Positions 7,515 to 16,130 are shown, counted from the first letter of the stretch. The stretch: 64,000 nt of DNA from Mycolicibacterium mengxianglii (GCF_015710575.1 NZ_CP065373.1:2480001-2544000); one strand, 5' to 3'. A program made the numbers and translations. Notes: generated by a model not told the origin, from the letters alone.

Positions 7515-8791
7515 CACTCGCGCTGACCCTGGCCGTCATAATCGGTCTGCTGCTGCTGGGCACACCGCTGATCATCGCGATGGCCGGGGGTGTGGCCCTG
7601 TACGCCACACTCGGTGGCTCCTGGATGCTGCAGTACCCGCAGCAGGTCACTGACGGGATGAGCAGCTTTGTGCTGTTGGCGATGCCGCTGTTCATCCTGG
7701 CCGGCGTGGTGATGAACGCCGGTGGCATCGCCGAACGTGTATTCGCCTTCGCCCGAGCCGTTTTCGGCTCACTGCCGGGCGGTCTGGCCCAGGTGGACGT
7801 CTCGACCAGTCTTTTCTTCGGTGGCATGGTCGGCACCTCCGTCGCCGACCTCGCCGGCACCGGCTCGACCCTGATCCCACAGATGAAGAAACACGGGTAC
7901 CCGGGGTCCTATGCCGCCGCGGTGACGGCATCGTCCTCGGGAATCGGGCCGCTGATCCCGCCGTCGTCGCCGATGATCCTGTATGCCGCGGCCACCGGCA
8001 CCTCGCTGGGGGCGCTGTTCTTGGCGGGCATCATTCCGGGTCTGATCCTCACCGTGGTGCTGATGGTGGTGGTCGCAGTGCAGGCCAAACGCAACGGGTG
8101 GGGGGAGAAGATCCCGTTCAGCTGGCGCGAGGTCTGGCGCACCATGCGCGGGTCGATCCTCGCCTTCGGGGTTCCCATCCTCGTCATACTCGGCCTCACC
8201 ATGGGCGTGTTCACCCCGACCGAGTCCGGGGCGTTCGCCGTCGTGTACGCGATCGTCATCTCGGCGGTGGTGTTCCGGTCCCTCGGCGTGCGACGGTTGT
8301 ATCGGTGCCTGATCGAGGCCGCGGTGTTGACCGGCGAGGTGATGCTCATCGTGGGCGTGTCGGTGGCGCTGGGCGCGGTGCTGGCAATGGCCGGACTCCC
8401 CAAGGCGCTCACCGATTTCGCCACCATGATCGTGCCGGGGGACGTACAGATCGGCTACGTCGTGGTGCTGGCGCTCACGGCCGTCCTGGCCGGGATGCTG
8501 TTCGACCCGCTGATCCCGGTGATCATGCCGGTGATGCTGCCCACCATGCTCGCGGTCGGCATCGACCCGGTGTACTTCGGTGTCATCATCGTGCTGACCG
8601 TCATCATCGGCCAGGTCACGCCACCGGTGGCGATGTCGTTGGTGGTCGCCGCCAAGATCGCCAAGGTCGACGCCTGGAGTGTCCTGCGTGCCAACACTCC
8701 GTTCCTGCTGGCTACCGTGGCCGTGCTGGCACTGGTGATCGTGTTCCCGCCGTTGGCCACGTGGCTGCCGTCGGTGCTGGGTGCGCCGTGA
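7511..8791 (+). CDS. dctM: TRAP transporter large permease, DctM family
   Basis: 426 residues, normal for DctM, with about 12 hydrophobic segments beginning at residue 2. Family motifs include LLAMPLFILAGVVMNAGGI, SSGIGPLIPPSSPMI and GQVTPPVAMSLVVAAKIAK. This subunit forms the sodium-coupled transport path. GTG 7511 is chosen because it overlaps the dctQ stop and starts directly with a membrane segment; a longer frame inside dctQ is a shadow. The operon thus encodes a complete three-part TRAP importer, uncommon in mycobacteria. Confidence 0.92.
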   Translation: MTLALTLAVIIGLLLLGTPLIIAMAGGVALYATLGGSWMLQYPQQVTDGMSSFVLLAMPLFILAGVVMNAGGIAERVFAFARAVFGSLPGGLAQVDVSTSLFFGGMVGTSVADLAGTGSTLIPQMKKHGYPGSYAAAVTASSSGIGPLIPPSSPMILYAAATGTSLGALFLAGIIPGLILTVVLMVVVAVQAKRNGWGEKIPFSWREVWRTMRGSILAFGVPILVILGLTMGVFTPTESGAFAVVYAIVISAVVFRSLGVRRLYRCLIEAAVLTGEVMLIVGVSVALGAVLAMAGLPKALTDFATMIVPGDVQIGYVVVLALTAVLAGMLFDPLIPVIMPVMLPTMLAVGIDPVYFGVIIVLTVIIGQVTPPVAMSLVVAAKIAKVDAWSVLRANTPFLLATVAVLALVIVFPPLATWLPSVLGAP

Positions 8792-9711
8792 CAGGCGTGG
8801 ACCAACTGCGCGGCATCTCGCTGACGCAGTTGCGCTACTTCATCCGGGTGGCCGAGCGCGAGAGCATGACGCGGGCGGCCGAGGATCTCTTCGTGGCGCA
8901 GTCGGCGGTGTCCTCGGCCGTCGCGCACCTCGAAAAGGAGCTCGGTGTCCAGCTGTTCATCCGGCGGCACGCCAAAGGCCTGATCCTCACCGCGGCGGGC
9001 AAGGAACTGCTGCTGCGGGCCCGCCAGACACTGACCGCGCTGGCGGAGGCGCTGGAGTCGATCGCCGGTGAGTCACAGGCATTCTGGGGCCCGCTGCAGG
9101 TGGCGTGTTTCAGCCCGATCGCCCCGTTCTATCTGCCGTCGATCTTGGCGGGCCTGAAACTGGACCACCCGGGCCTGGAGGTCCACGTGACCGAAGCGGT
9201 GGCCGGCGAGATCGCCGAGTACCTGGAATCCGGGCGGGCCGAGGTCGCGCTCACCTACGACCTGGCTCTCGGGGACGGTATCCACCGCGACGTGCTCGCT
9301 GAGATACCGCCCTATGCGGCGCTTCCCGCCTCTCACCCACTGGCCGGCGCACAGAGTGTGCGACTGGCCGAGCTGGTGGACGAGCCGATGATCCTGGTCG
9401 ACCTGCCGCACAGTCGGGACTACTTCATCGGGGCGTTCACCGAGCGCGGCATGCAACCCAACGTGCAGTACCGCTCGAGCAGTTATGAGACGGTCCGCGC
9501 CATGGTGGCACAGGACCACGGTTTCAGTCTGTTGCACCAGCGTCCGGCCACCGACAGCACCTACGCCGGCGGCCGGGTGGTGGCGGTGCCGCTGGCGGAT
9601 GAGGTGCGTCCGCTGCGCGTGGTCGTCGCGACACTGCAATCGATGCGGATGAGCCGACGGGCCAGCGCCTTCGCCGAACGGTGCCGCACCGTTGTGGCCG
9701 CCGCCCGCTGA
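8788..9711 (+). CDS. LysR-family transcriptional regulator
   Basis: 307 residues. N-terminal helix-turn-helix (about 10-68) with LTQLRYFIRVAERESMTRAAEDL and SAVSSAVAHLEKELGVQLF, then the LysR co-inducer-binding domain (about 95-300). GTG 8788 overlaps the dctM stop (GTGA), so the regulator is co-translated with the transporter it probably controls. Most LysR genes are divergent from their targets; here the regulator is last in its own target operon, which predicts autoregulation through the palindrome at 4992-5010. The inducer is unknown but is likely the transported compound or its first product. Confidence 0.9.
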   Translation: MTGVDQLRGISLTQLRYFIRVAERESMTRAAEDLFVAQSAVSSAVAHLEKELGVQLFIRRHAKGLILTAAGKELLLRARQTLTALAEALESIAGESQAFWGPLQVACFSPIAPFYLPSILAGLKLDHPGLEVHVTEAVAGEIAEYLESGRAEVALTYDLALGDGIHRDVLAEIPPYAALPASHPLAGAQSVRLAELVDEPMILVDLPHSRDYFIGAFTERGMQPNVQYRSSSYETVRAMVAQDHGFSLLHQRPATDSTYAGGRVVAVPLADEVRPLRVVVATLQSMRMSRRASAFAERCRTVVAAAR

Positions 9712-9748
9712 ATGTCGTTCTCTACCTTCATTTCCTAGTGTGATGCCC

Positions 9749-9766
9749 GGCATCTGCTGTCCCGAA
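9749..9766. promoter_or_regulatory. Possible LysR half-site before the second island operon
   Basis: GGCATCTG (9749-9756) repeats exactly the left arm of the palindrome at 4991-4998. It continues as ATC-N9-GAA (9752-9766), two of three bases of the right half of an ATC-N9-GAT box. It lies 26 bases ahead of the hydrolase start, so it could bring the second operon under the same regulator. One good arm only, so this may be chance. Confidence 0.4.
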
Positions 9767-9791
9767 CCAATCAATCCCCACTGGAGGTCAT

Positions 9792-10601
9792 GTGAGCGGC
9801 GCCGAGCCGACACCCATGTACGTCGATACCCGTTCTGGCCGAATGCATGTCGCCACCGTGGACGGTCCGGTGGACGGGCCGTGCGTGGTGCTGCTGCACC
9901 AGACCCCGCGCAGCTGGGACGAATTTCGCGCCGTCGCCGCGCTGATGGACGGCTACCGGATCGTGATACCCGACCTGCCGGGATATGGTGCGTCACAACC
10001 GCTGGAAGACAACACGATCGAGGCCACGGCTGCGGCCGTGCTGGCGCTGTTGGATGCTCTGCGGGTGCCTGGCGCACACCTGGTCGGACACCACTTCGGC
10101 GGACTGGTCGCCTATCATCTGGCGGTCTCGGCCCCCTTGCGGGTGCTGTCGCTGGTGCTCTCTTCCACCCCGTTCATCGATGCCGAGGAACGCGACCGGC
10201 GGCGCACCGCAGCGCCGTTCAACCATTTCCCCGCGCAGCCCGACGGCGAACACCTGGCGCACCTGTGGCGTCGCCGCGGCGAGTATCTGGCCCAGCCGGA
10301 CTCCGACGTGCAGGGTCGCTACGTCCGCGACGTACTGGCCCATCCCGACCCCGACCGCGGCCACGCGGCGGTGGCGGCGTACCGCTCAGAGGACGGTGTC
10401 GGCAACTACCGCGGCCCGGTGCTGTGTCTGGCCTCCATGCGGGACCCACGGGCTTTCCCGCGTCGTGCGCAGATCATGGCCGCCTTCCCGCAAGCCACCG
10501 AACACGTGCTGACCGACGGTGACATCTCCAGCCCGGAGACCTGCCCCGCCGAGTTCGCGCACGCTGTCCGGAATTTCCACGCCGAGTCGGTGCTGCGATG
10601 A
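9792..10601 (+). CDS. Alpha/beta-fold hydrolase with His at the nucleophile position
   Basis: 269 residues with the alpha/beta-hydrolase core: VVLLHQTPRSWDEFR (oxyanion region, about 32-46) and PDLPGYGASQP. The nucleophile elbow reads VGHHFGG (98-104), so the usual G-x-Ser-x-G is G-H-His101-F-G. The catalytic Ser is missing, and the enzyme may act as a lyase, an atypical hydrolase or a binding protein. In context it fills the place of RutD or NicD (deformylase/carbamate cleavage) in heterocycle breakdown. GTG 9792 follows GGAGG at 9783-9787; its stop overlaps the next ATG. Confidence 0.8.
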   Translation: MSGAEPTPMYVDTRSGRMHVATVDGPVDGPCVVLLHQTPRSWDEFRAVAALMDGYRIVIPDLPGYGASQPLEDNTIEATAAAVLALLDALRVPGAHLVGHHFGGLVAYHLAVSAPLRVLSLVLSSTPFIDAEERDRRRTAAPFNHFPAQPDGEHLAHLWRRRGEYLAQPDSDVQGRYVRDVLAHPDPDRGHAAVAAYRSEDGVGNYRGPVLCLASMRDPRAFPRRAQIMAAFPQATEHVLTDGDISSPETCPAEFAHAVRNFHAESVLR

Positions 10602-11632
10602 GCGCGACGGCCCCGCCGAGCGCGAGCACCATGCTGGCCGCTGTCCTGCGCGACCCGGGCGGACCGGAACCGCTGCGCCTGGAGCGGGTGCCGATCCCGC
10701 AGCCCGGACCCGGTGAGGTACTGGTGGCGGTGGGTGCCCTGGGACTCAACAACGCCGAGATCCTGCAGTGCCGAGGGATGATGCCGGCACCGCCAGGCGG
10801 CATTCCAGGACTGGAGTGCGCGGGCACCGTCGTCGGCGCCGGTGCGACAGGCTGGCGGCGCGGCGACCGGGTGGCAGCACTGACCCGGGCCGGGGCGTAC
10901 GCCGAGTACGTCGTCGCGCCTGCCGGGGCGTGCATGAAAATTCCAGACGGCGTTGAAATCCGAACGGCTGCGGCACTATTGGAGGCGGCGGCCACCGCGT
11001 GGTGGAACCTGGTGCACCGCGGCCGGCTGCAGCCCGGTGAACGGGTCCTGATCCACGGCGCCGCCGGGGGAGTCGGATCGCTGGCCGTCCAACTGGCCCG
11101 TGCCCTCGGCGCCACCGTGATCGGCACGGCCCGGGGTCCCGTCAAGACCGCACTGTGCCGCCAACTCGGCTGTCATCACGTGATCGACTACGGCAGTACC
11201 GACGTCTACGCGGCGCTGCGAGAGCTGGTACCCGGCGGTGTCGACCTCATCCTGGACAACCAGGGGGCCGGCCCCGTCGCCGCCAATATCGCCGCCCTGG
11301 CGCCGCTGGGCCGGCTGGTGATCGTCGGGGTGGCCTCCGGTACCGACGCGGCGGTGGACCTCGGGGCGTTGATGGCGGGGGCGGTGGAGATCTCGTCGTC
11401 GAGTCTGGGCCGCCTCGACGACGAGATGCGCACCGCGATCTGCCGGGAGATCGAGACCGAGGTGCTGCCCGAGGTGGTGGCCGGCAGACTGCGCCCGGTG
11501 CTGGACGGATCGTTCGTCTTCGACGAGATCGCCGCTGCCCAGCGCAGATTCGCCGACCCGGACCGGGTGGGCAAGGTCGTCGTCACCTTGCCCGGGTACA
11601 TCTCAAAAATCGATGCAGCCCAACAGAACTAG
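10598..11632 (+). CDS. NADPH:quinone oxidoreductase-like MDR enzyme, zinc-free
   Basis: 344 residues of the medium-chain dehydrogenase/reductase family. A GroES-like N-domain (about 10-130) contains GLNNAEILQCRG in place of the usual zinc-ligand cysteine/His pattern. The Rossmann domain has HGAAGGVGSLAVQLARALGATVIGT. These enzymes reduce quinones, enones or aldehydes with NADPH. ATG 10598 overlaps the hydrolase stop (ATGA). Within the island it could reduce an unsaturated or semialdehyde intermediate, the role RutE/YdfG plays in pyrimidine breakdown; this is inference from position. Confidence 0.85.
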   Translation: MSATAPPSASTMLAAVLRDPGGPEPLRLERVPIPQPGPGEVLVAVGALGLNNAEILQCRGMMPAPPGGIPGLECAGTVVGAGATGWRRGDRVAALTRAGAYAEYVVAPAGACMKIPDGVEIRTAAALLEAAATAWWNLVHRGRLQPGERVLIHGAAGGVGSLAVQLARALGATVIGTARGPVKTALCRQLGCHHVIDYGSTDVYAALRELVPGGVDLILDNQGAGPVAANIAALAPLGRLVIVGVASGTDAAVDLGALMAGAVEISSSSLGRLDDEMRTAICREIETEVLPEVVAGRLRPVLDGSFVFDEIAAAQRRFADPDRVGKVVVTLPGYISKIDAAQQN

Positions 11633-11732
11633 CTCTTTGCCTGATGAGCCGGGAGCGGGCAGCATCGCAGGTGCGGACACCAACGCCGGCTTCCGCAGTT
11701 CTGGCCACGAATCCGAATTACGAGGGATACCA

Positions 11733-12260
11733 GTGAAATCCACCCTGACTCCGGTTGGCGAACGCGAGTTCGTCCGGGCCATCAGTTGCGCCGCGACGCC
11801 GGTGACCATCGTGACCACCCACGCCGAGGGCATCCGCTGGGGGCAGACCGTCTCTGCCGTGAGCCGGGTCTCCGATGAACCTGCCGTGCTGGGCGTGTGC
11901 ATCAACCGGCGCAGTCCCATCAACGCGGCCATCCGGGACTGCGGCGCTTTCAACGTGTCGCTCTTGGGGCCCGGGCATCACAGTGCTGCAGATAGTTTTG
12001 CGGGCCGGCAGCGCGGCGGGCGGGCCCCGTTCACCTTCGCCGACGACGAATGGCGCAGTGGTCTCAACGGCCTGCCGGTGTATGCCGACAGCGTCGCAGC
12101 CTTCGAGTGCGAGCTCTACAGCGTCACCGATGTCGGCTCCCACCACCTGTACCTCGGCGGAGTGCGCCACGTCGTGCACACCGATGCCGAACCGCTGCTG
12201 CACCTGCGGGGCACCTATCGCACGCTCGCCGTACACAACACGGAAGGACATCACGCATGA
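11733..12260 (+). CDS. Flavin reductase, HpaC/RutF family
   Basis: 175 residues from GTG 11733, with GAGGG at 11722-11726. A longer frame from ATG 11613 would overlap the previous gene with low-complexity residues, so it was not chosen. Family features: EFVRAISCAATPVTIVTTHAEG, the flavin-binding stretch AVSRVSDEPAVLGVCINRRSP, then FNVSLLG and the late GGVRHVVH. It supplies reduced flavin to a partner monooxygenase, and the HpaB-type oxygenase follows immediately with an ATGA overlap. The two therefore form a two-component flavin monooxygenase. Confidence 0.88.
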   Translation: MKSTLTPVGEREFVRAISCAATPVTIVTTHAEGIRWGQTVSAVSRVSDEPAVLGVCINRRSPINAAIRDCGAFNVSLLGPGHHSAADSFAGRQRGGRAPFTFADDEWRSGLNGLPVYADSVAAFECELYSVTDVGSHHLYLGGVRHVVHTDAEPLLHLRGTYRTLAVHNTEGHHA

Positions 12261-13705
12261 TCAAGACCGGAGACGAGTACCGGGAATCCATCAACACCGG
12301 ACGAGAGATCTACATTGACGGCGAACTGGTGGGCGATGTCACCAAGCACCCGATGTTCGCCCCGATCGTCGACATCCGCGCCCGCATCTACGACCTGGCG
12401 CACGAGGCGGCCACCCAGGACGTGATGACCTACGTCGACGAGAACGGCGAGCGCAACGCGATCGCCAACAAGATGCCTCTGACCCAACAAGATTGGCATG
12501 ACAAGCGGACGGCGATCGATCTGGTGCTGGATGAGGCGCGCGGGGTGGTGACCCGGGTCGGCGACGAGACCGTCGGCGAGATGTGGGCGCTCTACGACGG
12601 CCAGGACGTGCTCAACGAGGTGGATCCCCGCTTCGCCGAGAACATCCGCCGCCATGTGCAGAAGGCCGCCACCGGGGACCCGTTCCACATTTCGGCCAAC
12701 ACCGATCCCAAGGGCGACCGGTCGAAGCGGCCGCAGGACCAGGATCCCGACATGCTGCTGCACGTGGTCAAAGAGACCGATGACGGGATCATCGTCCGCG
12801 GTGCCAAGTACGAGACCGCCGCGCCGTACGCCACCCAGGCCTACACCAAGCCGACCATCGCCAACTGGGGTGATGACAAGCTGTCCGACTACGCGGTGGG
12901 TTTCATCGCCGACCTCAACGCCCCGAACCTGAAGTTCATCTGCCGCACCGGTTTCGCCGGCCGTCGTGACGCTGCGGACTATCCGCTGTCGAACCGGGTC
13001 GATGAGGTCGAGTCCCTGGTGATCTTCGACAACGTGCTGATTCCGTGGGACGACATCCTGTTCTACCGGCACACCCGCGCGGCCACCTTCGTGCGCAGCT
13101 GTCTGCACCGTTACAGCGCGCTGCCCTACGTGCACCGCTCGATCCGGTTCGCGGACCTGATGATCGGCGCGGCGCTGTTCAACGTCCGCCAGACCGGTCT
13201 GGACAAGAATCCGGCGGTGCAGGAGAAGCTGGCCACGCTGGCCTGCTACCGCGAAGGCATCGACGCGCACCTGACTGCCGCGATCGCCACGGCCGAGACC
13301 AGCCCGGGCGGGCTGCTGATGCCCAACCAGTCCTTGCTCTACGCCGGCCGGGTGTGGGCACAGACCCAGCTGCCGCAGATGATGCACTGGGCCCGCGAAC
13401 TGTGCGGCGGCCAGATCTGCATCACCCCGGACTCCGGCACCTTCGGCATGCCGGGGGCGGCGCCGTGGCTGGAGAAGTATTACTCGATCACCGACGAATG
13501 GCAGGCCGACGACCGGCGCAAGCTGCTGGCTTTCGCCCGCGACCTGCTCAACAGCGACTACGCCGGGCACCGGCTGACCTTCCAGTTGTTCGCCCAGGCA
13601 CCGCCTTTCGCGCACTACCAGGCGGTGTATCGCAACTTCGACTTCGACGGACCGCTGGCCATGGTCAAGGCGGCCGCGGAGCTGTCGGATCGGGTGGACG
13701 CGTGA
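12257..13705 (+). CDS. HpaB-type flavin-dependent monooxygenase (4-hydroxyphenylacetate 3-hydroxylase family)
   Basis: 482 residues, normal for HpaB/TftD/PvcC enzymes with an acyl-CoA-dehydrogenase-like fold. Supporting segments: MIKTGDEYRESINTGREIYIDGE at the N-terminus, HISANTDPKGDRS then LLHVVKETDDGIIVRGAK (flavin-binding strand region, about 150-195), and a helical C-half with LCGGQICITPDSGTF. The oxygenase uses reduced FAD/FMN from the preceding reductase to hydroxylate a phenol-like or electron-rich heterocyclic ring. The neighbours (RidA-like, amidohydrolase, racemase family) favour an N-containing substrate such as a pyrrole or pyridine carboxylate over a simple phenol. ATGA overlap upstream and GTGA overlap downstream. 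Confidence 0.88.
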   Translation: MIKTGDEYRESINTGREIYIDGELVGDVTKHPMFAPIVDIRARIYDLAHEAATQDVMTYVDENGERNAIANKMPLTQQDWHDKRTAIDLVLDEARGVVTRVGDETVGEMWALYDGQDVLNEVDPRFAENIRRHVQKAATGDPFHISANTDPKGDRSKRPQDQDPDMLLHVVKETDDGIIVRGAKYETAAPYATQAYTKPTIANWGDDKLSDYAVGFIADLNAPNLKFICRTGFAGRRDAADYPLSNRVDEVESLVIFDNVLIPWDDILFYRHTRAATFVRSCLHRYSALPYVHRSIRFADLMIGAALFNVRQTGLDKNPAVQEKLATLACYREGIDAHLTAAIATAETSPGGLLMPNQSLLYAGRVWAQTQLPQMMHWARELCGGQICITPDSGTFGMPGAAPWLEKYYSITDEWQADDRRKLLAFARDLLNSDYAGHRLTFQLFAQAPPFAHYQAVYRNFDFDGPLAMVKAAAELSDRVDA

Positions 13706-14121
13706 AGCACCGGCGCATCCGCCCCTTCAACACCAGGGACACCTACCCGGAACAGAACCTGGACAACGACCTGTGCCAGGCCGTGGTGGCCGGTGACACC
13801 ATTTACGTGCGTGGCCAGATCGGTCAGGATCTGGACACCTCGGAGAATGTGGGGGTCGGCGATGTGACCGCTCAGACCGAGCAGGCGATGTCCAATATCG
13901 CCACGCTGCTCGCCGAGGCCGGCGCGACGCTCGACGACATCGTCAAAGTGACGATCTACCTTGTCGATCCGCGCTACCGCGAAAGTGTGTACCGGGTGAT
14001 CGGCCGCTGGCTCAAAGGGGTGCACCCGGTCTCCACGGGACTGGTGGTCAGCGCGTTGGCCCGGCCCGAGTGGCTGGTCGAAGTGGACGTGATCGCAGTC
14101 CGGCAGCAGGTGAGCGCGTGA
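13702..14121 (+). CDS. RidA/YjgF family protein lacking the catalytic Arg
   Basis: 139 residues of chorismate-mutase-like RidA fold (GDTIYVRGQIGQD; QTEQAMSNIATLLAEAGATLDDIVKVTIYL). RidA proteins hydrolyse reactive enamine/imine or aminoacrylate intermediates. The arginine that binds the substrate carboxylate in RidA (Arg105 in E. coli, motif P-A-R-S) aligns by eye with Ser111 here (HPVSTGLV). The protein therefore belongs to a divergent Rid branch and may use another substrate. Its place after the oxygenase matches RutC in the Rut pyrimidine pathway. GTG 13702 overlaps the oxygenase stop. Confidence 0.85.
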   Translation: MKHRRIRPFNTRDTYPEQNLDNDLCQAVVAGDTIYVRGQIGQDLDTSENVGVGDVTAQTEQAMSNIATLLAEAGATLDDIVKVTIYLVDPRYRESVYRVIGRWLKGVHPVSTGLVVSALARPEWLVEVDVIAVRQQVSA

Positions 14122-14795
14122 CGTTCTCGATGGCGGCGCTGGACCGCGACACCGGCGCATTCGGGATGATCATCACCTCCTCGTCCCCGGCGGTGGCCTC
14201 CCGGTGCCTGCACATCCGGCCCGGGCTCGGCGCGGCGGCCAGCCAGAACGTCACCGATCCGCGACTGGGTGGACGGCTGCTTGACCGGCTGGCCGCCGGT
14301 GATGAACCTCAGGCAGCGATGGACGCCGTGGTGGCCGACCACGCGTTGCGGGACTACCGGCAGTTGACAGTGCTGGATCGGGCCGGGCGTTCCGCGGCGT
14401 TCAGCGGAGCCGGTGCACTGGGCATCCACCACCACGTGGCCGGCGACGGCGTGGTCGCGGCGGGCAACATGCTGGCGAGCCCGGCGACCATCACCGAACT
14501 GATCCGCGGCTACGAATCATCGTCTGCCGCCGAATTCGAGCGCCGACTGCTCGACGGGCTGGCGGCTGCGATGGCTGCCGGTGGCGAGGAAGGACCGGTA
14601 CACGCAGCGGGCCTGCTGGTCTACCGCGAGGTCGAGTGGCCGGAGACGACGCTGCGGGTGGACTGGGCCGATGACGACCCGTACTCCCGGCTCGCCGAAC
14701 TCTGGACGGTGTGGGAACCGCAACGCGATGACTATGTGCGACGGGCGTTGGACCCGTCGGCCGCCCCCAGCTTCGGGGTCCCGGGTGATCTCTGA
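14118..14795 (+). CDS. DUF1028 family protein
   Basis: 225 residues. DUF1028 proteins have an Ntn-hydrolase-like fold and often lie beside Rid proteins and amidohydrolases; their reaction is not established. Family features seen: MTFSMAALDRDTGAFGMIITSSSPAVASRC at the N-terminus (split: residues 1-20 and 21-30), GLGAAASQNVTDPRLG, GAGALG and GDGVVAAGNMLAS. GTG 14118 overlaps the RidA stop, leaving Thr2 as a possible Ntn nucleophile after Met removal. A hydrolase acting on an amide or ureido intermediate would fit the operon. Confidence 0.85.
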   Translation: MTFSMAALDRDTGAFGMIITSSSPAVASRCLHIRPGLGAAASQNVTDPRLGGRLLDRLAAGDEPQAAMDAVVADHALRDYRQLTVLDRAGRSAAFSGAGALGIHHHVAGDGVVAAGNMLASPATITELIRGYESSSAAEFERRLLDGLAAAMAAGGEEGPVHAAGLLVYREVEWPETTLRVDWADDDPYSRLAELWTVWEPQRDDYVRRALDPSAAPSFGVPGDL

Positions 14796-15921
14796 GCGCA
14801 AGCGCCTCGCCCAGGCGCAGCTGCAGCGGGACTGGGACACCATCCATGGCGTCAGCACCACGTTGCACGCCGATCCGGAACCGGCCTGGCAGGAATTCCG
14901 CGCGCACCGGATGCTGACCGGCTTACTCGCCGAACGCGGCTTCAGCGTCGACGACCGTGCCGGCGGTCTGGACACCGCGTTCCACGCCCGCGTGGGTGAC
15001 GGTCCGCTGCACGTCGCGTTCGTGGCCGAGTACGACGCGTTGCCCGGTCTTGGTCACGCCTGTGGGCACAACCTGATCGCGGCGTCATCGGTCGGGGCAG
15101 CCTTGATGGTGCAGGCCGCCGACACCGCCCGGGAGCTGACGGTGCACGTCATCGGCACGCCCGCAGAGGAGGGCGGCGGTGGAAAGATCACGATGCTGGA
15201 TGCCGGCGAGTTCGACGGACTCGACGCCGCACTGATGATGCATCCGGGTCCGGTCGACGCGCCCCGGGCCGAGCCGATGGCGGTCGCCCATTGGCGGGTG
15301 TCCTACCGCGGCGTGAGCGCACATGCCGGCGCCTACCCGCACCTGGGCGTCAACGCCGCCGACGCGTTCACCGTGGCGCAGGTCGCGATCGGGCTGCTGC
15401 GGCAACAGCTGCCGCAAGGCGTCCGAGTCCACGGTGTGGTCACCGACGCCGGAACCGCACCCAACGCCATTCCCGACGAGGCCACCGGCCGCTGGTACGT
15501 GCGGGCCCGGACCCTGGCCGAGCTCGACGGCATCGAGCGGCGGATCCGGGCGTGCTTCGAAGCCGGCGCGCTGGCCACCGGCTGCACGGTGCAGGTCGAG
15601 CTGGAGTCGCCGCCCTACTCGGAGTTCCGTACCGACGACGAGCTGCTGGACCTGTTCGTCGGCAATGCAGCCGCTCTGGGTCGGGACATGACCGCTGAAC
15701 CCCCCGCCGGCGCGGCAGCGATGAAAACGGCATCCACCGATATGGGCAATGTGTCCCAGGTGGTGCGCGCGATCCACCCGTATCTCGGCATCGGATCGCT
15801 GCCTGCGGTCAACCATCAGCGGGAGTTCGCTGCCGCCGCGGTGGGCCCGCAGGCGGAGGCCGCCTTGCGTGACGGTGCCACCGCGTTGGCGTGGACGGCG
15901 CTGGACCTGGCCGCCCGGTAA
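14785..15921 (+). CDS. M20-family amidohydrolase (AbgB/IAL-like)
   Basis: 378 residues from GTG 14785, which overlaps the DUF1028 stop by 11 bases; earlier in-frame codons give arginine-rich shadow sequence. It is a two-metal peptidase-fold enzyme. Ligand motifs: [16 protein letters not shown] (81-96), [10 protein letters not shown] (125-134; catalytic Glu near 128), HPG, and the dimerisation-lid motif [17 protein letters not shown]. Such enzymes cleave N-acyl amino acids, p-aminobenzoyl-glutamate or related amides in the cytosol. As the last gene of the island it could release ammonia or an acyl group from the ring-opened product. The glycine riboswitch starts right after its stop. Confidence 0.9.
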   Translation: MISERKRLAQAQLQRDWDTIHGVSTTLHADPEPAWQEFRAHRMLTGLLAERGFSVDDRAGGLDTAFHARVGDGPLHVAFVAEYDALPGLGHACGHNLIAASSVGAALMVQAADTARELTVHVIGTPAEEGGGGKITMLDAGEFDGLDAALMMHPGPVDAPRAEPMAVAHWRVSYRGVSAHAGAYPHLGVNAADAFTVAQVAIGLLRQQLPQGVRVHGVVTDAGTAPNAIPDEATGRWYVRARTLAELDGIERRIRACFEAGALATGCTVQVELESPPYSEFRTDDELLDLFVGNAAALGRDMTAEPPAGAAAMKTASTDMGNVSQVVRAIHPYLGIGSLPAVNHQREFAAAAVGPQAEAALRDGATALAWTALDLAAR

Positions 15922-15934
15922 ACTCGATCCCGCA

Positions 15935-16130
15935 TCGCCCTTGCGCGGGAGAGTTCCGTGGCCGCCAGCCCCGGACGCCGAAGGAGCAACACCTCTCCGT
16001 CAACCTCTCAGGCCCCAGGACCGCGCCGGGCCCCGATGCCTCTGGAAAGTGGTGAGCCCCGCTCACCCGCCCATGGGGAAAGGCTGTGTCCGCCGATAGG
16101 CGGGACAGCCGAATCTCTCAGGCGCCCGGT
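15935..16130 (+). promoter_or_regulatory. Tandem glycine riboswitch upstream of gcvP
   Basis: Two aptamer cores are visible. The first has GCGGGAGAG (15944-15952), GACGCCGAAGGAGCAA (from 15974) and CTCTCAGGC (16005-16013) followed by AGGACCG. The second, after a short linker, has GGGGAAAGGC, GCCGATAGGCGGG, and CCGAATCTCTCAGGCGCCCGG ending near 16130. These are the conserved elements of the two-domain glycine riboswitch that normally turns on the glycine cleavage system when glycine is abundant. It begins within 25 bases of the end of the upstream M20 gene. Confidence 0.88.

Noticed and set aside
11613..11732. Longer N-terminus for the flavin reductase from ATG 11613
   Set aside because: It would overlap the previous gene and add about 40 residues foreign to HpaC-like proteins; GTG 11733 has a better ribosome site.
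12251..13615. Minus-strand open frame of 454 codons inside the HpaB gene
   Set aside because: Shadow of the oxygenase gene; no recognisable domain and no ribosome site.
4681..15921. Idea that the island is a prophage or transposon insertion
   Set aside because: No transposase, integrase, tRNA target or flanking direct repeat was seen, and base composition matches the surroundings.
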